Shown in pieces: positions 1 to 12,120 of a stretch of DNA of 44,525 nucleotides (position 1 is its first letter; every line of letters starts with the position of its first letter). The stretch comes from Volvariella volvacea V23 (taxonomy: Eukaryota; Basidiomycota; Agaricomycetes; Agaricales; Pluteaceae), in assembly GCA_000349905.1 (NCBI GenBank), contig KB722757.1, positions 456,910 through 501,434 on the forward strand, read 5' to 3'. Under the pieces are notes generated by a model. It made no database searches. It was not told where the DNA came from and saw only the letters and a list, made by a program, of their open reading frames with translations. The translations under genes were made by a program, and so were the position numbers.

Positions 1-3000
1 GACGGATATGGAGAAGGGCGCGAATAAGCGCGAGCGGAAGCTCGTCCTCCTGGGCCCGTTTTATGCCGGGTGTGGTGCTGGGCTTGCTGCTTGTAAGTAC
101 TTGTGTTGTGTTTCGTTTTGGGGTTTGGGGATTTTTGCGAGCGTGGTTTGTTTTTTTGCGTCATCCGGGGTGCAAGTGGGAGGGATGCGTTTGGCATACG
201 CGCACTCACCTGCCTTCCTGCTTTGCTCGCACACTTGCTCATTTTCAAACTCGCTTGTGCACCTTCAATTCGAGTGTTCAGACTCTTCGTGTCTGTGTCG
301 CTTGCAATTGCTTACCCACGCACCCACGCGATGTCATTCGAGCAATCTTCCGTTCATTCCGTCCGTCTATCCATTATCCGACATCTTTTCCGTTTATCCA
401 TGAATTATTCTTCCCTCGCTTGGGGTTTTTCGAGTCGGAGTGGGGGTGGACTCGTGATTTGTGATTGGGCTTCTCTTCTCTTATGTTCACGAGGTCAGGC
501 ATCGATATCGCGTTGTGCGCCGTGCATTCTGGATGTCTGTTCCTTGTTGAATATTGACAGTGGCGGATTGCCTGTCAAGCCACATATACACTCACACATT
601 CGCATGCACCCACGTATGCATGCCTGTGCCTGCAGAGGATGATTCATCCCACCTATTTCCCTTTTCCTTCTCTCTATTTTCGCCTATCACGATTACGATT
701 ACTTTCCCGCCTCTTATTCATTTTCGATCTTTATCTTTCATTTTCCGTCTTCCCTCTCGGAACCGTCGACAGTACACACGCGCATACATTGTGGGAAAGT
801 TTATCCCCGATTTTTTTTAGGTGTGCCATGTGCTACGGGCAGCGTGTATGGTGTGGCTTGTACATGTTCATTCACACTAGGAACGTGGATGGACGTGGAC
901 AGTGGACAGGGGGGGGACGTGATTCGGGTCCTGGCCTTGGACAGCTAGCAGCTAGCATGTTTCCCATGTCCACGTCTGCCTCTGGACGTGTGGATGTCGG
1001 TGTCCGCGTCGATGCTTGGGCCGGTTACGTCTATTGGACGGATGGGCAGGCGGGCAGGCTGTGACAGAAAGGAGCAGAACCTGTGCTTGCTTCTGGCTCG
1101 AGAGTTACGTTGGCGTTGGCATTGACGAGGACGGTTCTTCGTTTGCCAGTTTCAGGCCTGATTTTATATATCTTTTCTATTTCTTTATATCGTTGGTCTC
1201 ACTGGTTTGCCCCAAATCCCAAACTATTCATTACAATAGCGAATCAGCGACTAACTCGACTTTTTGTTTAATCTCACAGATTTCATGACCTCTGGTGTTT
1301 CGATCTTGCTTGAAGAATATGTCTTGGATAGCGATCCTACCCGGTTTGCTCTCATTGCCACTCTTCCGGTCATCTTCTGCGTCTCGATCGTAAGTTCCCC
1401 TCCGTCTAATGTGTTTCCCACTCTGTTGTTCACACTGCGGTTTAGTTCTTCTGTCTCCAACTGGTCGGCAACTTGTCTTTGATGTAAACATCATAATTCT
1501 CCCCTCTGGTTTACGGTGCTGACGAAGTGATGTGTACAGTCTCGGTCCTGTCGCGCAATATCATGAAAACTCGATGTATTACTCCGCCATCAAGCCCGAG
1601 CCTAATCCAGAGATCGACAACAACCTGCCACACATCACGATCCAACTTCCAGTCTACAAGGAAAGCTTGGACCTCACAATGTAAGCCCTCTCCCTCTCTT
1701 CTTCGCCCTCACCCCATACTCATACCACCACAGCGCGCCCTCGGTCTACTCGATCAAAAAGGCCATGCAGACCTACGCCCTCCAGGGCGGCACCTCCGCG
1801 CTCTTCATCTGCGACGACGGGCTGAGGCTGATCCCGGCCGAAGACCGGGCGGCGCGCGAGGCGTTTTATGCGAACCACAACATTGGCTGGGTCGCGCGGC
1901 CGCCGCACGATTCGAAGCCGGGCGGGTTCAAGCGTGCGGGCAAGTTTAAGAAGGCGTCAAAGTGAGTCTTCGAGGTTTCGTTGCTTGTTTGCCTTGCTTT
2001 TTGGTCGTGGTTTCTTGGTTGTTTCTTTGGTGTCCTCGGGTTGTCTTGGAGGACTCGGGGTTGCCTTGGCTTTACACGCCCTATTGCTGTTGCTGCTGCT
2101 CTGCTTTCCTTCAGTTTCCTATTTCCTACCGAATTGCAGTAGCACGGCACGGGCTTGGGTCGTGCGTGTGTCCGTGGCATCGCACATTGCTTCCGCTGTC
2201 AGTGTCATGGGTAGTAAACACAACGATCTACAAGTCCAACAGGGCTCGATATCCTCCCTGACCCTGACGACATACACAGCTTATCCTTTTCTTCTTCCTC
2301 ATTTTCCCTCCTCCTTTGATTGATCTCGGGCTTTGTTTGTGGGTCTTCTCGTCATCCTCGAGGCCGTTTCGGCGTTTTGGTTTTGTGCTTCGGGCTCTGG
2401 ATTGAGGTTGGAAATTCCGTCCACCCTCTCTCAATTATCCATGAACTCCCGCTCGTGAAGCCCTCTAGACCTCGTCGATAGGTCCATTCGGGGTTCGAAC
2501 TACGTCGACCCTGGCTGATGATGAACTTCCCTTTTTCCCCCTTATTCTAATCATCCAATCCCATCGTTCATCATCGCCCATCCCCATTCTTTCTGTTCTT
2601 CACAAAACAATTTTTTTCCGCCCGTTCCTGGGTCCCTGGGCTTTTGTATTGGCGTTATCCGCCCTTTCCCCCCTATGCCGTGTTGTTTTATTTTGTGTTG
2701 TGTCCCTTTGTTCTTTCTGTTTGTGTCGTATGCAAACAAGCAAAGGAGCGGAAATGGCCATCGGCGATCTTTTTGACTTTTTGACATATGGCAACGACTA
2801 GGGAGGAGAATAACGAACGACAGTGACAACGGGTCTCCTTCCCGCTGACGGCGGCGTTTTCTGTTGCTCTGTTATCCCTTTCCTCTTAACCCCCGTTTGA
2901 AGCTGTGACTCTTTTTCTGATTGTTTGATCACGATGCATATGACGGGTGGTATGGTTGGTGGTGCTTGGTGGGACCTGGCGCTATGCCGTGAGCGTGCTT

Positions 3001-5834
3001 GTGGTGGTACGTTGTTCGCACATGCGTTGATCATGACGTGAATGTGAATGTGAACGCGCGGCTGGAGGAAAAGATAGCTCAGGACGGGATGGGATGGAAC
3101 GTTCTGATCTGATCCGGCACTTTCAAAGTGCCTGCTATTCGAAAGGGGTCTCGGATAAGCGAGCACTGAACCCAGGTCGTTGGTGTCATGTCATTTATTT
3201 TTTTTATTTTTATTTTTATTTTTCTTCCCTGGCGTTTGTCCACGGGTTGGCATTTCTCCTTTTATTTTCTGTTCTATCTTTGACACCTGATATTATGACG
3301 TTTAATATTTTATGTTATGGAACTGGCGCTAACTGACCCCCCCCCCCCCTTCTTTCGTTTTCCATGCACATTCCGCGCGTTGTGATTGAACACGAATATT
3401 GCGGCATTCAAACGTTGTGTCGATCAATCGCGACTATGGCGCTTTTCACTTTACCCGTTTGGCGCTGCGCCTCGATGGTCGCTTGTGCGATCGTGTCGTA
3501 TCGCGTTGCAGCATGAACTATGGATTGAGTAAGTCCCCTTCCCCTCGGTTTATTGCAGTGCCTATTTTTCTGTTCCATTGCACCCTCGATTTTTATTCGT
3601 GCTTTTGCACACCCGATTTTCTTTTTCCGCCTTGCCTCCTTCCATCGGACCCTCCTGCCCTTAATTTTCCCTCATGTCATCCGCGCTTCTCGCTCCGCAC
3701 GCACGCCCTTTTGGAGCCTCTTTTTCTCGTTTTAAGCATCCTTCTTTTTCGTTATCTGTTGACTCGTTGTGGCGGACGGGGGTTCGTTCATCTATCAAAT
3801 CTATCATTCGAGCATCCGTCTTTTTTTCTTTATTTCCTTTTGGAATGCTTGATGTTTTATCATCATTCTTGATGAAGCATGCGTTCTTCTTGACTGGTTC
3901 TTTTTTGGGGGGAGGCGTTATCGCTGTGCATATAGATTGCGCATATGTTGTGCCTCAAGGGCATAATTGTCGTCCTTGAAGGCTGTCATCATGGTTGGCG
4001 GAGATTTTTCGGATTGCATTTTGTCCTCGTTGCATCAACGCCACAGCCTAAATTGCACCCGCGCTTGCCGATCCAGAAACATGGGACTAATTGCACCTTG
4101 ATTTCACGCTTACACAGGAGTCTCCCTGAAACTCGAAAAGTTCCTCGCTGTGCTGGAAGCTCAAGGTATCGATGATGACATCAACGAAAGTCTGGAAGAC
4201 AAGGCCTTGAAGCTGGCTCTTGAAGAGTTGTACGAAGAGAGCGGCAGGAAGTGGATGCCCGAAGCTGGTAATGGCAAGAGTTTGAGGGTTGGAGAGATTA
4301 TTTTGATCATTGACGCCGATACGATCGTACCGGAGGATTGCTTCAGAGATGCTGCGAGAGAGATGGGAGAATCACCGGATTTGGCCATCATCCAACACGA
4401 ATCTGGTACGCGTCCGGTTTATCTCTGTGTGTTTTTGATTATCGCTCGTTTTTACTCACGAGGTGTATTTTTTGTGTGGATAGATGTCATGCAAGTCGCT
4501 CACCACTACTTTGAGAACGGAATCACCCACTTTACGCAACGTATCAACAAGTGTATCTCGCTCGGTTGTGCGAACGGAGAGGTGGCGCCTTTTGTCGGAC
4601 ATAACGCTTTCTTGAGGTGGTCTGCTGTTCAGGATGCCTCGTTCATCGAAGACGGAATCAGGAAGCAATGGTCGGAGAGCAACGTGTCGGAGGATTTCGA
4701 TATGGCTCTGAGATTGCTGTTGAACGGCTACACGCTGAGATGGGCGACTTATTCGAATGGTGGATTCAAGGAGGGTGTGTCCCTGACGGTTGTCGATGAA
4801 CTGGCTAGGTGGCAGAAGTATGCCTACGGTGAGTGAAGGATCTGCGGTCCATAGGGTTGGACGAGCTGACGAGGGTTGGTGTCTGCAGGATGTAATGAGA
4901 TTATTTTCAACCCCATGATCAGATGGTGGAGGCAGGGACCTATCAGCAAGCAACTCCGTGGCTTCGTGTGGTCCAAGGCTCCGGTACACTACAAGGTTGG
5001 AATGATGTCTTGTAAGTTCAGCCTCATCAGTTAACATGCCTTCAACTCATCACATTCATTTCGCGATGCACGCAGACATGTTCTCTTACTGTGAGTGTGC
5101 CATCCGGTTTTGACCTCAGTGATGTTAACGAGAATGTTATAGATGGTATCGCTGCTGCAACTGTCGGATCTATCATGAACTATCTCCTCCTCGGATTGGC
5201 GCCCACTATCGATAAATTCTACCTCCACAGTTTCGAGATCTTGCTGGCCTGTACCGTCGTCTTCCCCGGTCTTGGTAACGTGGGCTATACCCTCCTTCAA
5301 TACCGTATCGGCCACAAGAGTTTCTTCGGCTCCTTGTTCGAGAGTATAAAGTGGATTCCTTTCTTGTGAGCGCCCTTTCGGTATTTTGGGGATTGAGCTG
5401 AACTGACGATGATGGCGACATAGCACGTTCTTCTTCGGTGGACTAAGTATTCATCTGTCAACGGCTATTTTGGCACACATGTTCTCCTATGACATGCAAT
5501 GGGGTTCCACTGGTAAAGAAGTCGAGAAATCGACTTTCTGGATCGAAGTTCCAAGGATCTGGCGCAACTTCAAGCTATCGTTCATTATCTGCTTCTTGTG
5601 TATCGTAATGATGGTCATCTTCACGACGGAGGTTCTACCTTTCGAGTGGCAAATTCCGGGATGGAACTGGGCTTTGATTATCCCATTGGCATTAGTCGTT
5701 GGTTGCCATATTTTGTTGCCCGTACGTCACCACGCCCCTCATTCCTGTGTTTAAGTCGTCAGGGACACATGCTAACGGGCATATTTCTCTCGCAGATCGT
5801 CCTCAACCCATGGCTCATGATCTTCTCGTACTAA
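1..5834 (+). CDS. Family 2 membrane glycosyltransferase (fungal GT2, polysaccharide synthase-like), 5' end missing
   Basis: The gene enters from the left edge. Exons that join in phase are <1-92, 1280-1389, 1446-1483, 1540-1680, 1734-1961, 3512-3528, 4118-4405, 4484-4828, 4889-5011, 5076-5090, 5143-5365, 5424-5721 and 5796-5834. They give 651 codons and a TAA. Seen directly: a CDDG motif (1810-1821), a DAD metal-binding motif (4312-4320), EDFD (4690-4701, the general-base region) and IRWW (4918-4929, the QxxRW-like acceptor region). Two hydrophobic N-terminal segments and about five C-terminal ones frame the catalytic domain. This is the layout of processive GT2 enzymes of the plasma membrane that polymerise and export a glycan using a UDP-sugar. 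It resembles the conserved fungal GT2 group that includes the Zymoseptoria hyphal-growth protein ZtGT2. The product is unknown. It is neither a classical chitin synthase (no QRRRW) nor a clear cellulose synthase. Family confidence is high; the exact substrate is unknown. Confidence 0.9.
93..1279 (+). other. Very long intron (1187 bp) in the GT2 gene
   Basis: Donor gtaagt at 93 and acceptor cacag ending at 1279. Joining the flanking exons restores a Tyr codon and a continuous hydrophobic segment. The interior is pyrimidine-rich with short open frames that show no conserved protein features. I see no gene, tRNA or transposon inside it. Confidence 0.75.
1962..3511 (+). other. Very long intron (1550 bp) in the GT2 gene
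   Basis: Donor gtgagt at 1962 and acceptor ttgcag ending at 3511. It splits an Asn codon just before the Met-Asn-Tyr part of the GT2 catalytic core. It contains a T-rich stretch of TTTTTA-like units (about 3194-3222) and a run of 13 C (3337-3349). No coding feature was recognised on either strand. Confidence 0.8.
3529..4117 (+). other. Long intron (589 bp) in the GT2 gene
   Basis: Donor gtaagt at 3529 and acceptor acacag ending at 4117. It follows a 17-nt exon and the join keeps the GT2 reading frame. The interior is T/C-rich with no recognisable gene. Confidence 0.8.
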
Positions 5835-7278
5835 TCGGATTATACCTTCGGGTTCCTAGGTCTCTTCAACGCATTTACCATATATCCTTCTGGCTTTACC
5901 GCAAAGATTGCTCTCAAAGAACAATGCTGACCCATACCCACCCGCACACAAACTGCTCAAATTTTATACCTATCCTCGCTATGTTACGTACACGTTGTTT
6001 TGGGATCCATGGTGGTGGTGTTTCTCGTCCCGTTTCCTTTCTATCTACCTGCTGGAAGCTCCTCCGTTTGCCCGCAAAATCGGACTGGCCAGGCCGGACA
6101 ATTCCCATCAAGAGCTTGAATCGAGCCCCCCTTGTTGCATATATCCTTCTACAGCCCGTCTCCTCGTTCCCTCTCCCGGACGTTGTTATCAATACCCCAT
6201 TTCCGGGAGTAGCCGTATAATTGTCGAACCTGTTATTCTCGTGTTTTCTCGCTGTCTGTTCTTTTTCCTTGGCTTTAACAAACACTTGCTCTTGTACTTA
6301 CCTGCATGCACAACTTCCCCCTAGACTTACGTTGACACCCTGATCTGGATACACATACATATCTGCCTATTATTATATTGACGACTTGACCAATGCCCCG
6401 GTTCGAACCCTTCTCAAAATGTCGGATACACATATTTCCCCACCTCGTTTTCTTCCAACTCTATTTACAGCAAGGCTTCTTTGCTTCCCCCTTCTGAGCC
6501 TTCTGCATTCCGCGTTTTCTTTTCCGTCATCCTGCCTTCTATTCTTTTTGCTCCCACCCTCCCCCAATTCTTCCACTTCTTTGGCTAGGCTTCTATGAAC
6601 CTGCCCCCATCCGCATTTTCGGGTTCTTTTTCCCTCCACGGGCGTGGCCAGTCAGTCGAAGATCAACTAGCCAGCGTAGTCCAGAAGTCATGCAGGCTTC
6701 CCCCCCGGCCATTTACATTCGGATCTTGCGAAGCATCGGAGGATACAAACCGCCTATCCACTCGCTTCTACATGCGGAGTCCAGGTGTGCCTATTTTCGT
6801 GTAAACCACATCTAAATCCTACCCTTCCTTCCTGCCACCATCCAAATCCCCCAAACACGTTGTTGTACATATACTCCCTGTGACTCCTCCGGACATTTTA
6901 GTTAGCTTATTCATCTCTCGTCACGATACGAAAAAGCACCTGCAGCTTTTTTTACCCTTCCGTCCCAGCCGCTTACGCTCTTTAGATCAGGTTACTGTCT
7001 TTTCTGTCTGTGAACAATGTCTCGTTGTGTATCTACCGCTCGCTCGCTGTCGCTCTCGTTTGTTACTTACTCGTATACATTCTTTGTCTGTCCTTTGGTA
7101 TGGAGTGCAGGTGTTTCTATATTTTAATACTAGTCGTTATAATGTTGGTGGACGGTGGGGTCTTTTGTACCTCCTAGATCTCATGTGACATACACTGTGA
7201 CTGTAACGCGCAACTGCATCTTAACATCCATGTCATATAACTCCTACACCCTGGATGCGGACAACTGCAATTCGAGTC
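5835..7278. other. Intergenic region 3' of the GT2 gene
   Basis: Holds the presumed 3' untranslated region of the GT2 gene and about 1.4 kb of T/C-rich sequence. A tRNA T-arm-like string (GGTTCGAACC near 6396) has no matching cloverleaf. I see no gene. Confidence 0.6.
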
Positions 7279-7573
7279 GAATTGACGAGATGGCAGCTCG
7301 TCTAGGTTCATTTCGTCTTCAAATTGTTTCGCTGAAGTGCCACACTTGAAACGACTGCTTCATAACACCAGCACAAGCTTTGTGCGGGTCAAGTACACTT
7401 AATGAATTGGACTGGAGTAACATTTTCTTCACTCTTGCCTCGATGGAGCAGCTGCAGCACCTGTATTTGTACAAGGTCCTGTGCCAGCTTCGTTCACATA
7501 CCGTTTGACAAACACCTTGCGTCCATTGGACGCGTTCGCACTCCCCTCAGTTATTCAGGAACAACTTGAACAT
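7279..7573 (+). pseudogene. Decayed fragment of an F-box/LRR-like gene, inverted relative to its neighbours
   Basis: Three consecutive reading frames on the plus strand resemble, in order, one stretch of the minus-strand paralogues at 7869-13737. GSFRLQIVSLK (about 7309-7341) matches the SFRLKSLSL stretch. LKRLLHNT (about 7347-7370) matches DKRLLHNT. LDWSNIFFTLASMEQLQHL (about 7408-7464) matches the SWDEFF...MKDLEQLHL stretch. A further short frame ending in ALPSVIQEQLEH (to about 7573) matches the following LP...L region. Stops and frame changes separate the blocks. The collinear order makes chance resemblance unlikely, but the alignment was done by eye. No F-box part is visible. Confidence 0.5.
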
Positions 7574-7868
7574 TAGCCGTCATGCTTACTATGCAGAGCC
7601 CGTATTGTTACCCATTGCGACGAGAGTGCTTTTTGGAGCAACTCTACTAGCGTGGATGCATTTCTGGCATTTTCATGTACTTTATTGCTCACCGGCAGCT
7701 TCAAAACATAACATTGGCGTATCTTAGTACTATTGGCATACATAGGTGTCTTTTGAACAGTTTCATACATGGATGTTCTTGTGATCGTATAGTGAGATGC
7801 GACACTACCCATCTCAACTATTTCCTTTAATGAATAAAAGTTTGTCTGCTTAGCACTAGCACCGTATA
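7574..7868. other. Short gap before the F-box array
   Basis: About 300 bp between the plus-strand relic and the 3' end of the first minus-strand F-box gene. A 99-codon minus-strand frame (7573-7872) shows no family features and is not called. Confidence 0.4.
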
Positions 7869-9609
7869 TCAATCAACCCATATTAATTCATCGCAAAGGA
7901 GGTCGAAACCACCTATCATGATAATGTCATAATTTTCTCGGGGGCCCCAGCCAGATAACTCCAGCTGTTTGCCATTGTGTCGTCCAATTAAGCAGTATAT
8001 GAGGATGTGCTGAAGCATTACAACTTGAGTCTTCTCCGGATAACCGTCATGTGTTGAATTAGTATAATGTAAGGTTTGCAATTTCGGGAAGTGGGAGCGG
8101 GAAAGCTTCTTGCATTGCTTGCAGAGAAGTTTTTTGTAGTATGCGCGTGGTATTGTACTATGGTTGGTATTGAGCGCATTGTCGATACAAGAGCAATTGT
8201 AGGGTGGTAAGGCATGTGCCAGGCCTTGAAGAATGGGAAAGTCTATCGATGTCTCCCTTATTTGAATGGTTTGGAGTGACGGTAAGGTCGAGAATTGAGA
8301 GGATAGGGGCTCAAAATGGCCGAAATTAGGGTCAGAGAGATCAAGTCGACGGATGCCGTGGGCTGATAAGGCTAAGATGAACTCAGTCAGGCTATTTTCC
8401 AGTGATTCAAGTACGTCGGCACTGTCCATGTCGAGACGAATGCTGTGTTGTGCAGTGCTCATTTGCGTAGTGACAGAGACTTCTGGGTGAAGTGACATGT
8501 ACAAGGGAAAGTCTCCTCGTGTTGGAGTCTCTGTCTGAGCAAAACAGAGGTACTCGAAGGCATGAGAGGATTTGTGAGATAATGCCCTCGAGAGACACAC
8601 GAGAAACCCAGTCACACCCTCTGCTCTCATAACCGTCGTTTTTACTCGAATCCGCGCTGTGCGTGGAAGGGATAGTGATCGAATAAATTTGATGATATCA
8701 TCTATCCAGTCCCCGGTAATTTCAAGAAGCTGTAACTGAGGAAGAGTCGTGGATAGAATCCAATCGGTGGTGCTTTCACGAAGGTCGCAAAGGGCATATT
8801 CTAAGCGAAGTTGCTGCAAATTTGGCATCGCCGAGAGTGCTTCCATAAACTCTTTCCACCCTGTGCCATGTATCGATTGACGCAATTCGCAATTCTAGAG
8901 ACGTGATTGTGTGCTGCAGAAGCCTCTTGTCCCAGATGTGGTTTGATAGCGATAAGCACTTGAGTTTGAATAAACTCGAATGAGAGGCAAAGAATTTAAT
9001 CAATGCCGTGCACATCGTACAGGAATCCAGTTCACCATTTCCCTCATCCCGGAATGAAAGTTCCTCCAAGCCAACTAGGACTGATGATATAAATCTAGGG
9101 GACGAGAATGTCTCGATAATGGTCGAAGTGCAGTCTAGATAAATGCGCAGGCGTCGAATGGGTCGTTTAGCTCCACTCTCGCACAAGAAGCGAGATATAT
9201 AACCGAAGTTCATGGAAGAGTCCAGGTTCAAGTTGAGTGCAGATAATGGCATTGGCCATGACCTTTGAAGGAGTTCGTCGAGCCACGGGTCTGATGGGGC
9301 AGCTGGGATATGTATCGTGGTCCAGAGAGTTGGGCATGCGAGAGCAACCACCCTCCATTCATGGCATACATGCGTGATTCTAATCCAGCTGTAGGTCCTG
9401 GGAATATAACGGCGATCCGATCGTTTGGCTTGCTCGTAGCTTTCTTCGACCTGACCCTTGTAGATGGATATGACCTCAAGGAGAATTTCGCGGGGCAGCC
9501 GAAAGATAGGTGTGCAAGAATTACGTAGAATTTTGAGATGATATATCCATTCGTCGATCCGGGAGGGATCGAGGTCTATGTGGTTACTGACAGGGATCAG
9601 TATGGTCAT
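7869..9609 (-). pseudogene. F-box-like/LRR-like protein, copy 1; frameshifted by a 7-bp tandem duplication
   Basis: From ATG at 9609 the protein starts with a short helix, then an F-box-like segment (FRLPREILLEVISIYKGQ, near residues 37-54). Next comes the family's WIRITHVCHEWR...CPTLWTTI block, and then leucine-rich degenerate repeats. F-box proteins of this type are substrate adaptors of SCF ubiquitin ligases; large arrays are usual in Agaricomycetes. The first frame is lost near 8890, where 7 bp (cgcaatt) occur twice in a row (8881-8894). The second frame (RQSIHGTGWKEF onward) runs to 7869 and matches the other copies. It is therefore one gene of about 580 codons with a +7 shift, not two genes. 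A splice at this place is unlikely because no GT-AG pair fits. It could be a recent allele-specific lesion or an assembly error. Confidence 0.75.
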
Positions 9610-10271
9610 CCCTCAGGATTGGGTACAGTAAATGGACGCGACAAGTCTTTATGGGGTGAACCAAGGTGACTGTGACGGGGGATAGTCACGTGCGGAGGAT
9701 ATGTGATAAGCACGATTTGCAGCACACAGTTAGCAGTCGACTGGAATATAGTCTACTTCTAAGCTTAACAACCACACGAAGTATATCAAATGCTAATATA
9801 CAGTTTCTCAAGACATTCCCCCGTTTCAAAGCGTTCCATATTCTGAATACGAGTCACAGAAATGTCACGCCGGTTGCATCACGTTGTCACAACAAAGTTC
9901 AAACTTTCGCATAGTAAGTCATCAAGAACTACCATAGATTTACCTCGTTTCCTGATGCAATTACGCAGCATGGCGTAGTGTCGTGGGAATAGAGAACGTA
10001 GCTTCGATTTCAAACTCGTGGAATGAGCTGAAATAGAAAAACGGAGCAATAACTTGATTATTTAACTAAATGATAGTACTGAATGCAAGAAGGGACCCAA
10101 GCAAAATACACTGATGAAATAAAGCACCACACTCTGATGAGCAATAAGCTTTTTCAGCTGCGGTTCCGTTCTGTGGTGAGTAGGGACTAGATTTGAAGGC
10201 CGAGAGGGAGACTCACCCGATGGACCATTTTCTTAGCATTTCCGCACCGCATCGCTTATACCCCACCAACA
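9610..10271. other. Spacer between F-box copies 1 and 2
   Basis: AT-rich 660 bp that should hold the promoter of copy 1 and the 3' flank of copy 2. No gene, repeat or RNA is recognised. Confidence 0.5.
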
Positions 10272-12034
10272 TCAGGCATCACTATACACCACTTCGTCAG
10301 AAAGTTCTGCCAGAACTGAGAATTGAGGTGCATCAATATCTGGCTGTTCCAAACCCCTAATTTCTAATCGTTCCAACTTATGCCCACCGAGATAGCAGTA
10401 TAGCAAGAAACGTCTTAACTGCTTTGTATGTCTCGAGGATATTTTCCTCCCTTTCGGGCCACCAGTGGCAACAAACGCCATGCTTCGTAACTTTGGGAAG
10501 TAGGTTTCAGCAATGGCCTTGCAGGGTATGCAAGTAGATTCTATGCAATCCGACAAATTGAAAGAATATGTGTGTGTGTCGATGCGAGTGCATATTGGTA
10601 TGAGCTGGGTCAACGCGGTAATCATAGGCCTTGACCATGCTTCCTCAATACGGAGTGTGTTGAGCGATGACATGGATGTGAAAATAGTCAATAGACTGTC
10701 AATTTTGCCGAAATTCGTTCCAGCCAGGACGAGGTAGCGAAGATCAGCCGTGGGTAGAGACTGTACGAATGTGATCAAGTTGTTGTGCAGCACCTCCACT
10801 GGCCAAGATGCATTGCCGTCAAGGTAAGCGGAAACATTGAACCCCACATCAAGCGGAACAGGTGTTAAGGGGTCTAATGCGATACCAATGCGATCAATGT
10901 ACATTTCATGTGGCTGCGACACATTGTTCACTTCCAGCCTAAAGAAGTGGTAATCGTGTGAGGGTGGTGTTGTTGAGAGAGCTTTAGAGAGGAGCTCAGC
11001 GAATCGATCTATTTCATGTCATCTACATGCGATGGAGAGGCGCACCGAAGGCGAGAATGAAACAGGCTCGAAAAAGCGAAGATAATCCTCGATGGCTTCG
11101 TACTCCAGTTGAACAACCCGCAATACCGGTAGATGAATCGTCGGAAGCTTGCTGGCTTGGACAGGCTTGAGTGTGCGGAGAGCGAGGACTAGGTGGAGTT
11201 GCTCCAAGTCCTTCATCTGAGCAAGAGGAAGAAAAAACTCGTCCCAGCTCATGTCTTCTGCAATCGCGTCATTCAAAATTAGAGTGGTAAGTGTATTATG
11301 AAGGAGTCGTTTGTCTAAGCGATAGCTATGGAGTGACAACGATTTAAGTCGGAATGAACTTGAGCAAGATCCGATGAATTCCCCCAACACTTCTGGTGAT
11401 TCGTCGTAGATATCACACAGCTCGAGTTCCTCCAACTGGTTCAAGATTGGCGGTGAAAAGCTTTGAGAGGAGGAAAGCACGGGGTGTGGCTCGTATCCGC
11501 CTAAATCCAGTTGCAAGGATTTTATTGGACGTCCAATCCCGTCTTTGCACAAAAATCGGTCGATATATCTTGAATCAAATTCACACGTCTGTAACGTTGA
11601 TACGCTGAGAACCGATAGCGGTGCTGATCGCGATCGGCGAAGGAGTTCCTCAACCCAATCGGGGTGGGCGGTAGGGATATAGATCGAGGTCCAGAGAGGA
11701 GCATAATTGCCCTCCAGTGACGGCAAACGTAGGTGATATGGATCCAGCGATAAGTTCCACTGTTTGAATATTTGGGCCGCTTGGACCGATGGTCTTGCTC
11801 TATGTCAAACTTACACATCCGCATGATATTGAGTAGAAGCTCTGGCGAAAGCCGAGAAATGGGGAGGTAGCTATTGCGAATCGACCTAAGATGGCATATC
11901 TCCTCTTGCAAGCGATTGATCTGCTCGTCAAGGAGTGCGATAGGGTTATCTGAGCTGGAGATACTGGGACTCCGGAAGAGAAAAGAACATGATGACAACG
12001 CTGTAGTGTCAGTCAACGTTCTATACAGTATCAC
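10272..12034 (-). pseudogene. F-box-like/LRR-like protein, copy 2; at least two disruptions
   Basis: Starts at ATG 12034. It has the coil LLDEQINRLQEEICHLRSIR, then the F-box-like block LPISRLSPELLLNIMRM, then WIHITYVCRHWR. The frame is lost near 11700: compared with copies 1 and 3, about 10 nt are missing between the CRHWR block and the LWTSI block. It resumes from about 11720 to 11019 through LRR-like sequence (DKRLLHNTLTTLIL). A TAG at about 11019-11021, followed by another frame change, interrupts the gene before the last segment. That segment starts near 11000, reads IDRFAELLSKAL, and runs to 10272. The 18 nt between the stops are too short to be an intron. The role would have been an SCF adaptor like its neighbours. 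It is very probably non-functional. Confidence 0.75.
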
Positions 12035-12120
12035 ATGATGCTACCTTGCGTCACAAGCTCACCAAAGTTGGCAGTCCGACTGCTGACATTCAAGCCGGCA
12101 TGCCTACATTTGTACTAGTC

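Noticed and set aside
1285..1389. ATG at 1285 as the start of the GT2 gene
   Set aside because: The upstream exon ending at 92 joins in phase, giving a continuous membrane segment, so the gene starts left of the window.
6390..6410. GGTTCGAACC resembling a tRNA T-arm/B box (similar string near 2491)
   Set aside because: No acceptor stem, D-arm or anticodon arm can be folded around either string.
7573..7872. 99-codon minus-strand frame
   Set aside because: No domain, no similarity to the F-box neighbours and unusual composition; probably chance.
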